From positions 104,995 through 168,994 of the forward strand of contig NZ_BOVL01000024.1 of assembly GCF_019972155.1 (NCBI RefSeq): 64,000 nucleotides of DNA, in the 5' to 3' direction. The position numbers and the translations under genes were made by a program. The stretch's first letter is position 1. Each line of letters starts with the position of its first letter. The notes beneath the pieces are model-generated. The model saw only the letters and a program-made list of their open reading frames with translations. It ran no database searches and was not told where the DNA came from. This document shows, piece by piece, positions 1 to 8,680 of the stretch. The stretch is from Bradyrhizobium sp. RD5-C2 (GTDB taxonomy: Bacteria; Pseudomonadota; Alphaproteobacteria; Rhizobiales; Xanthobacteraceae).

Positions 1-808
1 CGCCGACATATTGGATGCTGCCGCTGCCGGTGACCGTCGTGTTGACGGCCGTGCCGGTTTCAACGTAGCCGTACGGCGCAATGTACTGGATTCCACCGTC
101 GGTGACGGTGGTATTGCTGGCGTAACCAATACCGGCGGTTCCGAAGGCGGCATAGCCGATGTACTGCGTAGCACCATCGATGATGGTGCTGACCGCGCTG
201 CCGGCGCCGAGAAATCCAACGATCTGTTCGGAACTGCTTCCCACCACCGTGGTGTTGGACACGACTGCGCTGCCATAGGCGCCAGGGTTGTTATTGTAGT
301 CGTTCGAGACGTACTGGTATCCTCCGCTCACAACCGTGGTGTTGATCGCGGTGCCGCCATATATGTCCTGCCTACCGCCATTGAGAGTGGTATTGATTGC
401 CGTGCCGCCGAAAAAGGTCAGACTGCCGCCGCTGGTGACCGTGGTGCTGCTTGCGGTTGAGCCACTGTCAATTGTCAGTCGGCCACCGATGATCGTCGTG
501 CTGATCGCGGTTCCAACGCCGGTTGTGTAGGAAGGGAGATAGCTGAAGCCGAGGATCGCGTTGCCACCGCTGATCACGGCGCTGATGATGGTGCCGAGAA
601 CGTAGAGCTGCGCGGCACCATTTGAGTCGTTGGATACGGTGTCGCCGAAATCGGTGCCGCCGGAGGACACAACGACGGTGCCGACATCGAGCGTGCTGCT
701 GATATACCCACCATTCAGCACGTAGAGCGTGCCGCCGTCCTGGACCGTGTTGCCGCTCTCCGTATCGGACACAGAAACGGTGCTGCCGCTGCCGACGTTC
801 ACACCCAT
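1..808 (-). CDS. AIDA-repeat surface/adhesin protein, N-terminal part, cut by window edge
   Basis: About 269 residues are visible; the rest lies beyond base 1. The start is ATG at 808, preceded by a strong GGGAGGGG ribosome binding site. The sequence is almost entirely Gly, Ser, Thr, Val and Asn, with an imperfect repeat of roughly 19-25 residues carrying phrases such as GTAINTTV, VSGGYQYV and VTDGGIQYI. This is the AIDA-type passenger repeat that folds into a right-handed beta helix on the cell surface. No hydrophobic signal peptide is visible after the start or in the in-frame stretch just upstream, so export may use a C-terminal signal or a type I or other system rather than a classical autotransporter route (inference). 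The C-terminal domain that would decide this is outside the window. Confidence 0.8.
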   Translation of the reverse strand, partial: MGVNVGSGSTVSVSDTESGNTVQDGGTLYVLNGGYISSTLDVGTVVVSSGGTDFGDTVSNDSNGAAQLYVLGTIISAVISGGNAILGFSYLPSYTTGVGTAISTTIIGGRLTIDSGSTASSTTVTSGGSLTFFGGTAINTTLNGGRQDIYGGTAINTTVVSGGYQYVSNDYNNNPGAYGSAVVSNTTVVGSSSEQIVGFLGAGSAVSTIIDGATQYIGYAAFGTAGIGYASNTTVTDGGIQYIAPYGYVETGTAVNTTVTGSGSIQYVG

Positions 809-1316
809 CAACCCCTCCCCCGAAAAAACTGATCTCGAAATCCAATAAATCTGGCCGGCAATTCGCCCCCGCAGCCGAGCCTGGCCGATGGCCCAACAGT
901 CGACGCAAACGCCTCCTGGCCCTCACCAACTCACTTGGCGCGGGGTCTCGATCACTGAGTTTTGGAGAGCAGTTGAAATGCTGGCGGGACGCCAACCAGA
1001 TTCAAGTTGCTACGTCATCCAAAATATAAAGGCCGATCTGAACTAAAAACACGATCAGCTTACAATTCGCCCCAAAGCCGTCAAGATCCAGGTCGCAAAA
1101 GTTCAATGTTTCTCGCCAGTTGTTCACATTGTGGAATCGTCGCGCCCGCCTCAGATCTTCCGTTCGCTCTCTGAGTCGAGCCGCGCCAAGGTGCAGAAAT
1201 ATTTGGAAACGAACTGATGTTTGAGAACCACCATCTCCGGGCTTATCCCGGGCATGACGAGTTTGCGTGAGATCGCCTCAAGCTTGCAGACGCAACAACC
1301 ACCGGGAGGGTGAACC
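809..1316. other. Intergenic region upstream of the AIDA-repeat gene
   Basis: About 500 bases between the adhesin start and the mfd stop, both on the minus strand. It should hold the adhesin promoter. I see no convincing gene in it. Near 1236-1260 there is a short fragment of a palindromic repeat (CCGGGCTTATCCCGGGCATGAC), the same kind of motif as at 5323-5347. Confidence 0.5.
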
Positions 1317-4300
1317 TCACGCCGCCTTCTTGTTCTCCGCGAGATTGGCGAGCTGGCGCAGGATCTCGGTGGTGCCGGCGAGCCGCTCTTCGGGCGTATC
1401 CCATTCCTGGAAGAACACCACCTTCATATCGGGTCGCACCTTGGCGGCCTGGCCGTGCTGGCGGATGAACGTCACCAGCCGCTCCGGATGCGCAAAGCTG
1501 TTGTCGCGGAACGCGATCACCGCGCCCTTCGGGCCGGCATCGACCTTCCCCACATTGGCCCGGCGGCAATAGGCCTTGATCGCGGCGACCTTGAACAGAT
1601 AACGCACCTCGTCCGGCAGCACGCCGAAGCGGTCGCGCATCTCCGCGGCGAAACTGTCGATCTCGTCGTCGGTCTCGAGATCGGCGAGGCGTCGATAGAG
1701 CGACAGCCGCACGCTGAGGTCGTTGACGTAGTCCTCGGGGATCAGGACCGGCATCCCGATCGTGATCTGCGGCGACCAACGGTCGGCGGCGGGCTCGGCG
1801 ACGCCGGCCTTGAGGTTGATGATCGCCTCCTCGAGCATCGACTGGTACAGCTCGAAGCCGACTTCCTTGATGTGGCCGGACTGCTCTTCGCCCAGCAAAT
1901 TGCCGGCACCGCGGATGTCGAGGTCATGCGAGGCGAGCTGGAAGCCCGCGCCGAGCGTCTCCAGCGATTGCAGCACCTTCAGCCGCCGCTCCGCCTGCGC
2001 CGTGATCTTCTGCTGCGCCGGCAAGGTGAACAACGCATAGGCGCGCAGCTTGGAGCGGCCGACACGACCGCGCAGCTGGTAGAGCTGGGCGAGACCGAAC
2101 ATGTCGGCGCGATGCACGATCAGCGTGTTGGCGTTCGGGATGTCGAGACCGGACTCGACGATCGTGGTCGAGAGCAGGATGTCGTATTTGCCGTCGTAGA
2201 ACGCGGACATGATGTCCTCGATCACGGTCGGCGGCATCTGGCCGTGGGCGACCGCGACCTTCATCTCCGGCACGTTCTTGTCGAGGAAATCCTTGACGCC
2301 GGCGAGGTCCTCGATCCGCGGCACGACGTAGAACGCCTGCCCGCCGCGGTAGCGCTCGCGCAGCAGCGCCTCGCGGATCATCAGGGGATCGTGCGGCGCG
2401 ACGAAGGTGCGTACCGCGAGGCGATCGACCGGCGGCGAGGCAATAATCGAGAGCTCGCGCACGCCGGTCAGCGCGAGTTGCAGCGTGCGCGGGATCGGGG
2501 TGGCCGACAGCGTCAGCACATGGACCTGGGCGCGAAGCTGCTTCAGCCGCTCTTTGTGGCTGACGCCGAAATGCTGCTCCTCGTCGACGATCAGGAGGCC
2601 GAGGTCCTTGAACTTGATGGCCTTGCCGAGCAGCGCATGGGTGCCGACCACGATGTCGACGTTGCCGTCGGTGAGGCCCTTTTTGACCTGGCTCAACTCC
2701 TTGGTCGACACCAGCCGCGATGCCTGCGCGATGTTGACCGGGAAGCCGCGGAAGCGCTCGGTGAAGGTCCTGGAGTGCTGACGCGCCAACAGCGTGGTCG
2801 GCACCACGACCGCGACCTGCTTGCCCTCCAGCGCCACCGCGAAGGCCGCGCGCAGCGCCACCTCGGTCTTGCCGAAACCGACGTCGCCACAGATCAGGCG
2901 GTCCATCGGACGGCCGATCTCGAGGTCCTTCAAGGTCGAGTTGATGGCCCCCAACTGATCCTCGGTCTCCTCATAGGGGAAGCGCGCGCAGAACTCGTCA
3001 TAGACATGCGGCTGCAGCGGGAATTTCGGCGCCTCGTGCAGCTGCCGCTCGGCCGCGATCTTGATCAGTTCGCCGGCGATCTCGCGGATGCGGTTCTTGA
3101 GCTTCGCCTTGCGCGCCTGCCAGCCGCCACCGCCCAGACGATCGAGCTCGACATTGGCGCTGTCGGAGCCATAGCGCGACAAAAGCTCGATGTTCTCGAC
3201 CGGCAGGAACAGCTTGGTCTCCGCGGCATAGTGCAGCTCGAGACAGTCATGCGGCGCGCCGGAGACTTCCAGCGTCTGCAGCCCGACAAAACGGCCGATG
3301 CCGTGCTCGACATGGACGACGAGGTCGCCGGTCGCAAGGCTCGTCACCTCCGAGATGAAATTGTCGAGCTTGCGGCTCGCCTTGCGCGGCCGCACCAGGC
3401 GGTCACCGAGAATGTCCTGCTCGCTGATGACGGCGAATTCGTCGGTCTCGAAGCCGGACTCCATGCCGAGCACGGCCAGCATGGTCTCGTTGCGCGGGGT
3501 CGCCTGCACGATCCGCCAGGTGTTGACGCTGGTCGTGTTGAGCAGCTTGTGATCGCGCAGCATCGCGCCCATGCGGTCGCGCGAACCCTCGCTCCACAGC
3601 GCGACGATCACCTTCTTGCGCTGCGACTGCAGCGCGCCGATATGGCCGACGACGGCCTCGAACACGTTCACATTACCGTCGGCGCGCTCGGGCGCGAAGT
3701 TACGGCCCTGCCGCGCGCCGGCGTCGAACATGTCGGGCGAGCCTTCCGGCACCGCGAACGGCGTCAGCCGCGCGAGCGGTGTATCGCCGAGCAGCCTGGT
3801 CCATTCGGCCTCAGACAGATACAGCTTGTCCGGCGGCAGCGGCTTGTAGATCGCGCCGCTGCCGGGATGCTCCAGCGCTTCGCGCCGTGCGTCGTAATAA
3901 TCGGCAATCTGCGTGAAGCGTTCGCGCGCGGCGTCCTCGCCCTGCGGCTCGATCGCGATCGTTGCGCCGTCGAGATAGTCGAACAGCGTGTCCATCCGCT
4001 CCTGGAACAGCGGCAGCCAGTGCTCCATGCCAGGATGACGCCGTCCCTCGGAGACCGCTTCATAGAGCTGGTCGTCGCGTCCCGGCGCGCCGAACGCTGC
4101 GACATAGCCCATCCGGAAACGGCGGATGGTTTCGGTCGTGAGCTGGAACTCGGACACCGGCACCAGGTCGAGCCCACGCATGTCGAGCAGCGTGCGCTGG
4201 GTCTCGGCATCGAAGGTGCGGATCGACTCCAGCGAGTCGCCGAAGAAGTCGAACCGCACCGGCTGGTCGAGGCCGGCCGGAAACAGATCGAGGATGCCGC

Positions 4301-4835
4301 CGCGCACCGCATATTCGCCGGGTTCGCGCACCGTGGACGAACGGGTGTAGCCGTTGTGCTCGAGCCAGGCCACGACCGAGTCCATCGGCACGACGTTGCC
4401 GGGCGCAACCGACAGCGCCTGCGCTGCGACCTGATCGCGCGCCGGGACACGTTGCACGGCGGCGTTCACCGTGGTCAGCACGATCAGCGGCTTGTCGGAG
4501 CCGACCAGGCGCGACAGCTTGGCGAGCGCGGTGAGCCGCTGCGCCAGAACGCCGGAATGCGGTGAGACGCGGTCATAGGGCTGGCAGTCCCAGGCCGGAA
4601 CCTGCATCACGGCGATATCGGGCGCAAAGAATTCCAGCGCGCGGGCGAGCTGCTGCATCCGCGCGCCGTCGCGGCACACCACGGCGAGACTGACCGCCGA
4701 CCGCTTCGGCTGCGCGGCGATCGCGCGCGCGAGATCCGAGATCACGAGCCCCTCGGCGCCCTCGGCGACATTGGCGATGGTCAGCACCCGACCGGGCGCG
4801 AGCATCGCGGCCGGCGATTTCATGGGCTGCTTCAT
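1317..4835 (-). CDS. mfd: Transcription-repair coupling factor Mfd
   Basis: 1172 residues, normal Mfd length. Mfd is an ATP-driven DNA translocase that removes RNA polymerase stalled at lesions and recruits UvrA to the template strand. The N-terminal UvrB-like part runs to about residue 470, followed by the RNA-polymerase-interacting domain (LVVHVEHGIGRFVG). The RecG-like helicase module has Walker A GDVGFGKTE near residue 648 and the DEEQ box (VDEEQHFGVSHKERL) near 748. The C-terminal TRCF domain closes the protein. The start ATG overlaps the stop of the upstream sdhE gene by four bases, so the two are probably translationally coupled. recG, the closest helicase relative, lies divergently just beyond sdhE. 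Confidence 0.97.
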   Translation of the reverse strand: MKQPMKSPAAMLAPGRVLTIANVAEGAEGLVISDLARAIAAQPKRSAVSLAVVCRDGARMQQLARALEFFAPDIAVMQVPAWDCQPYDRVSPHSGVLAQRLTALAKLSRLVGSDKPLIVLTTVNAAVQRVPARDQVAAQALSVAPGNVVPMDSVVAWLEHNGYTRSSTVREPGEYAVRGGILDLFPAGLDQPVRFDFFGDSLESIRTFDAETQRTLLDMRGLDLVPVSEFQLTTETIRRFRMGYVAAFGAPGRDDQLYEAVSEGRRHPGMEHWLPLFQERMDTLFDYLDGATIAIEPQGEDAARERFTQIADYYDARREALEHPGSGAIYKPLPPDKLYLSEAEWTRLLGDTPLARLTPFAVPEGSPDMFDAGARQGRNFAPERADGNVNVFEAVVGHIGALQSQRKKVIVALWSEGSRDRMGAMLRDHKLLNTTSVNTWRIVQATPRNETMLAVLGMESGFETDEFAVISEQDILGDRLVRPRKASRKLDNFISEVTSLATGDLVVHVEHGIGRFVGLQTLEVSGAPHDCLELHYAAETKLFLPVENIELLSRYGSDSANVELDRLGGGGWQARKAKLKNRIREIAGELIKIAAERQLHEAPKFPLQPHVYDEFCARFPYEETEDQLGAINSTLKDLEIGRPMDRLICGDVGFGKTEVALRAAFAVALEGKQVAVVVPTTLLARQHSRTFTERFRGFPVNIAQASRLVSTKELSQVKKGLTDGNVDIVVGTHALLGKAIKFKDLGLLIVDEEQHFGVSHKERLKQLRAQVHVLTLSATPIPRTLQLALTGVRELSIIASPPVDRLAVRTFVAPHDPLMIREALLRERYRGGQAFYVVPRIEDLAGVKDFLDKNVPEMKVAVAHGQMPPTVIEDIMSAFYDGKYDILLSTTIVESGLDIPNANTLIVHRADMFGLAQLYQLRGRVGRSKLRAYALFTLPAQQKITAQAERRLKVLQSLETLGAGFQLASHDLDIRGAGNLLGEEQSGHIKEVGFELYQSMLEEAIINLKAGVAEPAADRWSPQITIGMPVLIPEDYVNDLSVRLSLYRRLADLETDDEIDSFAAEMRDRFGVLPDEVRYLFKVAAIKAYCRRANVGKVDAGPKGAVIAFRDNSFAHPERLVTFIRQHGQAAKVRPDMKVVFFQEWDTPEERLAGTTEILRQLANLAENKKAA

Positions 4836-5122
4836 GCGTTGGGATCCGCCACCCTAAACGCCTTGATGCGGGCAAACAGCGCGGTCTGATGCTCGGCAGC
4901 CAGCACCCTATCGCCGGTCAGCGCGGCATAGAGGTCGGGGTCCGGCACCTCGATCAAATGCTCGAGCTCGCCGAGCTCCAGATCGGACAGGTCGGCGATG
5001 GTCGAATCGGCAAAGCGGCCGAGGATCAGGTCCATCTCCCGGGTGCCGCGATGCCAGCAGCGAAACAAAAGCCGCTTGCGGCGGTCATCGAGCCCGCTGC
5101 TCGATCGTGTCGATCCCGTCAT
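4832..5122 (-). CDS. sdhE: SdhE/CptB family FAD assembly factor for succinate dehydrogenase
   Basis: 96 residues from ATG 5122. SdhE is a small soluble protein that promotes covalent attachment of FAD to the succinate dehydrogenase flavoprotein subunit. The family signature RGTREMD lies at residues 25-31 and the all-helical length is typical. An in-frame ATG at 5146 would add eight residues (MAFDGFWD) that do not look like family sequence, so I chose 5122, although its ribosome binding site (TGGGAC) is weak. The stop overlaps the mfd start in an ATGA arrangement. Confidence 0.9.
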   Translation of the reverse strand: MTGSTRSSSGLDDRRKRLLFRCWHRGTREMDLILGRFADSTIADLSDLELGELEHLIEVPDPDLYAALTGDRVLAAEHQTALFARIKAFRVADPNA

Positions 5123-5240
5123 GTCCCAAAATCCATCGAACGCCAAAAGCCCGGACGTGCCGGGCGGGCTTGATATAGCGACGGCGGGGGCCGATGTCAG
5201 CCCTCTTTTGCCGCGTTTTGGAGATGCTTTGGGCGCATGC

Positions 5241-5347
5241 CGTCATTGCCGGGCTTGCGCGCCCGTCGAAGCCTTGGCGTAGACGGGACCCGGCAATTCA
5301 TGCTCGTTAAAAAAAGACGTGGATGCCCGGCACAAGGCCGGGCATGA
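5241..5347. repeat. Cluster of dispersed palindromic repeat units
   Basis: Two inverted repeats sit between the divergent sdhE and recG genes. Arms ATTGCCGGG (5245-5253) and CCCGGCAAT (5289-5297) form the first. ATGCCCGG (5323-5330) and CCGGGCAT (5338-5345) form the second. They resemble the short GC-rich intergenic palindromes common in bradyrhizobial genomes. The second ends about 30 bases before the recG start. Confidence 0.6.
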
Positions 5348-5375
5348 CGTGTCGAAACGGACCTAGATTCTCCTG

Positions 5376-7484
5376 ATGCGCCCCAGCCTGCTCAATCCGC
5401 TGTTTGCCCAGGTCACCACCCTCCAGGGTGTCGGCCCGAAGCAGGACAAGCTGCTGCGCTATCTGCTCGACCGCAGCGAGACGCCGCGGCTGGTCGATCT
5501 GCTGTTGCACCTGCCGGCCAGCGTGATCGATCGCCGCGCGCGGCCGAAGATCCGCGACGCCGCGGTCGGAACCATGGTCACGCTCGAGGTCACCGTCGAC
5601 CGCCATCGTCCGCCGCCGCCGCGCAATTCGCGCGCGCCGTACCTCGTCTACGCCAGCGACGACACCGGCGATGTCGTCTTGACCTTCTTCCGCGCCCAGC
5701 CCGGCTATGTCGAGAAGCTACTGCCGGTCGGCGAGAAGCGCTACGTCTCCGGCACGCTGGCGATGTATGACGGCATCCCGCAGATCGTGCACCCCGACCG
5801 CGTCATCGATGACGTCGGCTTTGCTAAGCTGTCCGGGATCGATCCGGTCTATCCGCTGACCGAGGGGCTCGCGATCGGCTCGCTCCGCCGCGCCATCGCG
5901 CAGGCGCTGACCAAGCTGCCGGACCTGCCGGAGTGGATCAGTCCCGAGGTGCTGCGCCGCTGCAACTTCCCGCCGATCAGGGAGGCGCTCACCCGCGTCC
6001 ATGTTCCGGTCGAATTGACCGACATCCTGCCCGACGGCCCGTTCTGGTCGCGGCTCGCCTTCGACGAACTGCTCGCCGGCCAGCTCGCGCTGGCACTGAT
6101 CCGCGCCACGCTGCGCCGCCCCGCCGGCGTGCGCAATGCCGGTGACGGCCATCTGCGCAACCGGATCATCGACGCCCTGCCCTATGCGCTGACCAAGTCA
6201 CAGCAGGAGGCGGTCGCGGCGATCACCGAGGATCTGCGCCAGCCGGTGCGGATGCTGCGCCTCGTGCAGGGCGATGTCGGTTCCGGCAAGACCGTGGTGG
6301 CGCTGCTGGCGGCCACCGCCGTCGCCGAAGCCGGCAAGCAGGCCGCGCTGATGGCGCCGACCGAAATCCTGGCGCGCCAGCACATCAAGACCATCGCGCC
6401 GCTCGCCGAGCGCGCCGGCATGCGGGTTGCCATCCTGACCGGCCGCGAGAAGGGCAAGGAGCGCCGCGAGCTGTTGGCGCGGCTGGAGGCCGGCGAGATC
6501 GACCTATTGGTCGGCACCCACGCGCTGATCCAGGATGACGTGATCTACAAGGCGCTGGCGCTCGCCGTGGTCGACGAGCAGCATCGCTTCGGCGTGCGCG
6601 AACGCCTCGCGCTGACCTCCAAGGGCGAGGCCGTCGACGTGCTGGTGCTGAGCGCAACGCCGATCCCGCGCACGCTGGTGCTGACATACTTTGGCGACAT
6701 GGACGTCTCGGAGCTGCGCGAAAAGCCCGCCGGCCGCCAGCCGATCGACACCCGCGCGGTGCCGATGAACCGGATCGAGGATGTCATGGACGGCGTCGGC
6801 CGCGCGCTCGGCGCCGGCAAGCTGGTCTACTGGATCTGCCCGCTGGTCGATGAATCCGAGGCCGAGGGCACCGAGCACCTCACCAACGCGACTGAGCGTT
6901 TCGAGAGCCTGCAGCAGCGGTTCGGCGATCGTGTGGGCCTGGTGCACGGCCAGATGAAAGGCACAGAGAAGGATCGCGTGATGGCGCAATTCGCCGCGCA
7001 CGAGATCGGCTTGCTGGTCGCAACGACCGTTGTCGAGGTCGGCGTCGACGTGCCGGCGGCGACCATCATGGTGATCGAGAACGCCGAACGCTTTGGCCTT
7101 GCGCAACTGCATCAGCTGCGCGGCCGGATCGGCCGCGGCTCGGAAGCCTCGACCTGCCTCCTGCTATACAAGGAGCCGCTCGGCGAGATGTCGAAGGCGC
7201 GGCTGAAAGTGATCCGCGAGACCACGGACGGCTTCCGGATCGCCGAAGAAGATTTGAAGCTGCGCGGCGAAGGCGACGTGCTCGGCATCCGCCAGAGCGG
7301 CCTGCCCGGCTACCGCATCGCGCGCTCCGAGGTGCACGGCCAGCTGATCACCCAGGCCCGCGACGAAGCGCTGCGGATCATGAAGGACGATCCGAAGCTG
7401 AAGGGCGAACGCGGCGAAGCGTTGCGCTGCCTGCTCTATCTCTATGAGCGCGACGAGGCCGTGCCGCTGATCGGCGCGGGGTGA
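5376..7484 (+). CDS. recG: ATP-dependent DNA helicase RecG
   Basis: 702 residues, typical for RecG, which remodels stalled replication forks and Holliday junctions. The N-terminal wedge/OB domain carries the GVGPKQDKLL helix-hairpin-like start. The helicase core has Walker A GDVGSGKT (residues 299-306), the DEQH box at 400-403 (VVDEQHRFGV), motif III LSATPIPRTL, and motif VI QLRGRIGRG. The C-terminal DLKLRGEGDVLGIRQSG motif is characteristic of RecG. It is transcribed away from sdhE-mfd. Confidence 0.97.
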   Translation: MRPSLLNPLFAQVTTLQGVGPKQDKLLRYLLDRSETPRLVDLLLHLPASVIDRRARPKIRDAAVGTMVTLEVTVDRHRPPPPRNSRAPYLVYASDDTGDVVLTFFRAQPGYVEKLLPVGEKRYVSGTLAMYDGIPQIVHPDRVIDDVGFAKLSGIDPVYPLTEGLAIGSLRRAIAQALTKLPDLPEWISPEVLRRCNFPPIREALTRVHVPVELTDILPDGPFWSRLAFDELLAGQLALALIRATLRRPAGVRNAGDGHLRNRIIDALPYALTKSQQEAVAAITEDLRQPVRMLRLVQGDVGSGKTVVALLAATAVAEAGKQAALMAPTEILARQHIKTIAPLAERAGMRVAILTGREKGKERRELLARLEAGEIDLLVGTHALIQDDVIYKALALAVVDEQHRFGVRERLALTSKGEAVDVLVLSATPIPRTLVLTYFGDMDVSELREKPAGRQPIDTRAVPMNRIEDVMDGVGRALGAGKLVYWICPLVDESEAEGTEHLTNATERFESLQQRFGDRVGLVHGQMKGTEKDRVMAQFAAHEIGLLVATTVVEVGVDVPAATIMVIENAERFGLAQLHQLRGRIGRGSEASTCLLLYKEPLGEMSKARLKVIRETTDGFRIAEEDLKLRGEGDVLGIRQSGLPGYRIARSEVHGQLITQARDEALRIMKDDPKLKGERGEALRCLLYLYERDEAVPLIGAG

Positions 7485-7509
7485 TTACGCGACACACGCC
7501 GAGCCCTCA

Positions 7510-7649
7510 CACCGTCATACTGAGGAGGCCGCAACTCGGCCGTCTCGAAGGATCGACGGCCCGGCTGGTGGCCGTGCATCCTTCGAGACGCGCGCAAGAG
7601 CGCGCCCCTCGAGCGACAAAGGCGAAGCCTTTGCGCGGGGATGACGGTG
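7510..7649. repeat. Dispersed composite inverted repeat
   Basis: Outer arms CACCGTCAT (7510-7518) and ATGACGGTG (7641-7649) enclose an inner perfect pair CGTCTCGAAGGAT (7541-7553) and ATCCTTCGAGACG (7578-7590). That inner pair is extended by ACGGCC/GGCCGT around the loop. The element lies between the convergent recG and DUF502 genes and could act as a bidirectional terminator. The pattern is a familiar bradyrhizobial intergenic repeat. Confidence 0.75.
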
Positions 7650-7697
7650 CGATAGCGCGATCGTACGGCCAGACACGCCGCATGGGCGCGCTAGCCT

Positions 7698-8483
7698 CTA
7701 CTCCACCTTCGCCGGCGCGGGCTGAGTGGCCGGCTGCAACGAGGCCTGGTTGGCGACGCGCGCGGCGTTGGCCATGCCGGCGAGCGCCGCCGCGCGCTGC
7801 TTCTGATCGTTGGCGCCGGGCTGCACCACGCCGGCCGACATGATCAGCGTCGCGGCATCCTCGGTGCTCATGTCGATCTCGATGATCTTGCTCCTCGGCA
7901 CGTAGAAGAAGAAGCCGGTGGTCGGGTTCGGCGCGCACGGCAGGAACACCGAGATGTGCTCCTCCTCGCCGGGCAGGCTGGCCGCGAGCTCGGCGCTCGG
8001 CGCCTGCGAGATCAGCACGATCGACCACATCCCGGGCGAGGGAAACTCGACCAGGCCGACGCGGCGGAAGCTCGATCCGTTGCCGGAGAACAACGTCTCG
8101 AACACCTGCTTCAGGCCGCGATAGATCGCACGCACCGCGGGGATCCGACCGAGCAGCCGCTCGCCCAGATCGACCAAGGTTCGCCCGATCAGATTGGCGG
8201 TGAGGAAGCCGAGCAGCGTCAGTGCGATGACGGCGACGATCAGGCCAGAACCCGGCAATCCGAACGGCAGATAGGTCTCCGGCCGGTAGGCCGTGGGCAC
8301 GAACGGCCGGACCAGATTGTCGACCCAGTTCACGAACCACCAGGTCAGATAGAACGTGATCGCGATCGGCCCGGCCACCACCAGGCCGGTCAGGAAATAG
8401 TTGCGGAACCGCGCCATCAGCCCGCGGGGAGCGTCCGGAGGCAGTTCACCTGGCGCGTGGGGAGGCACTTTGTTGGACGTCAT
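7698..8483 (-). CDS. DUF502 family membrane protein
   Basis: 261 residues. Two strong membrane segments are visible: residues about 30-50 (FLTGLVVAGPIAITFYLTWW) and about 75-98 (GSGLIVAVIALTLLGFLTAN). They are followed by a conserved cytoplasmic or periplasmic domain with the family phrases IPAVRAIYRGLKQVFETL and FLPCAPNPTTGFFFYVPRSKI. The C-terminus is Ala/Gln/Pro-rich and less conserved. The function of the family is unknown. It is located downstream of glmS on the same strand and convergent with recG. Confidence 0.9.
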   Translation of the reverse strand: MTSNKVPPHAPGELPPDAPRGLMARFRNYFLTGLVVAGPIAITFYLTWWFVNWVDNLVRPFVPTAYRPETYLPFGLPGSGLIVAVIALTLLGFLTANLIGRTLVDLGERLLGRIPAVRAIYRGLKQVFETLFSGNGSSFRRVGLVEFPSPGMWSIVLISQAPSAELAASLPGEEEHISVFLPCAPNPTTGFFFYVPRSKIIEIDMSTEDAATLIMSAGVVQPGANDQKQRAAALAGMANAARVANQASLQPATQPAPAKVE

Positions 8484-8518
8484 TGCTGTTCCAGATCGTC
8501 GAAGCGGCCGTCCTCACC

Positions 8519-8605
8519 AGCATGATCCGGAAAAGTGCGCCGCGGATTTCCGAAAAGACCGTGCATAAACAAAAGGCTAGCGCGAGATGATGATCCTGTC
8601 CCGAA
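8519..8605. repeat. Alphaproteobacterial 'AGCATGATCCGGAAAAG' dispersed repeat
   Basis: The segment begins AGCATGATCCGGAAAAGTG, continues with ATTTCCGAAAAGACCGTGC and ends with a CAAAAGGCTAGCGCGAGATGATGA-like tail. I recognise it as a diverged copy of a repeat very widespread between genes in Bradyrhizobium and Rhodopseudomonas. It lies between the DUF502 and glmS genes. Confidence 0.6.
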
Positions 8606-8680
8606 CTTCGGCGCGCAGCACCCCTGAGCTAAGCCATTCTAGCAGGTTTTTGAAGGGCTGCGTGACAGCGTCACTTGCGG

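Noticed and set aside
468..995. A 175-residue frame overlapping the adhesin start
   Set aside because: It is out of frame with the AIDA repeats and shows no protein-like pattern; the ATG at 808 has the ribosome binding site.
1455..4565. A 1036-residue open frame antisense to mfd
   Set aside because: Its composition (Arg, His, Gln, Asp-rich) is the usual mirror of a GC-rich coding strand, and mfd has full domain support.
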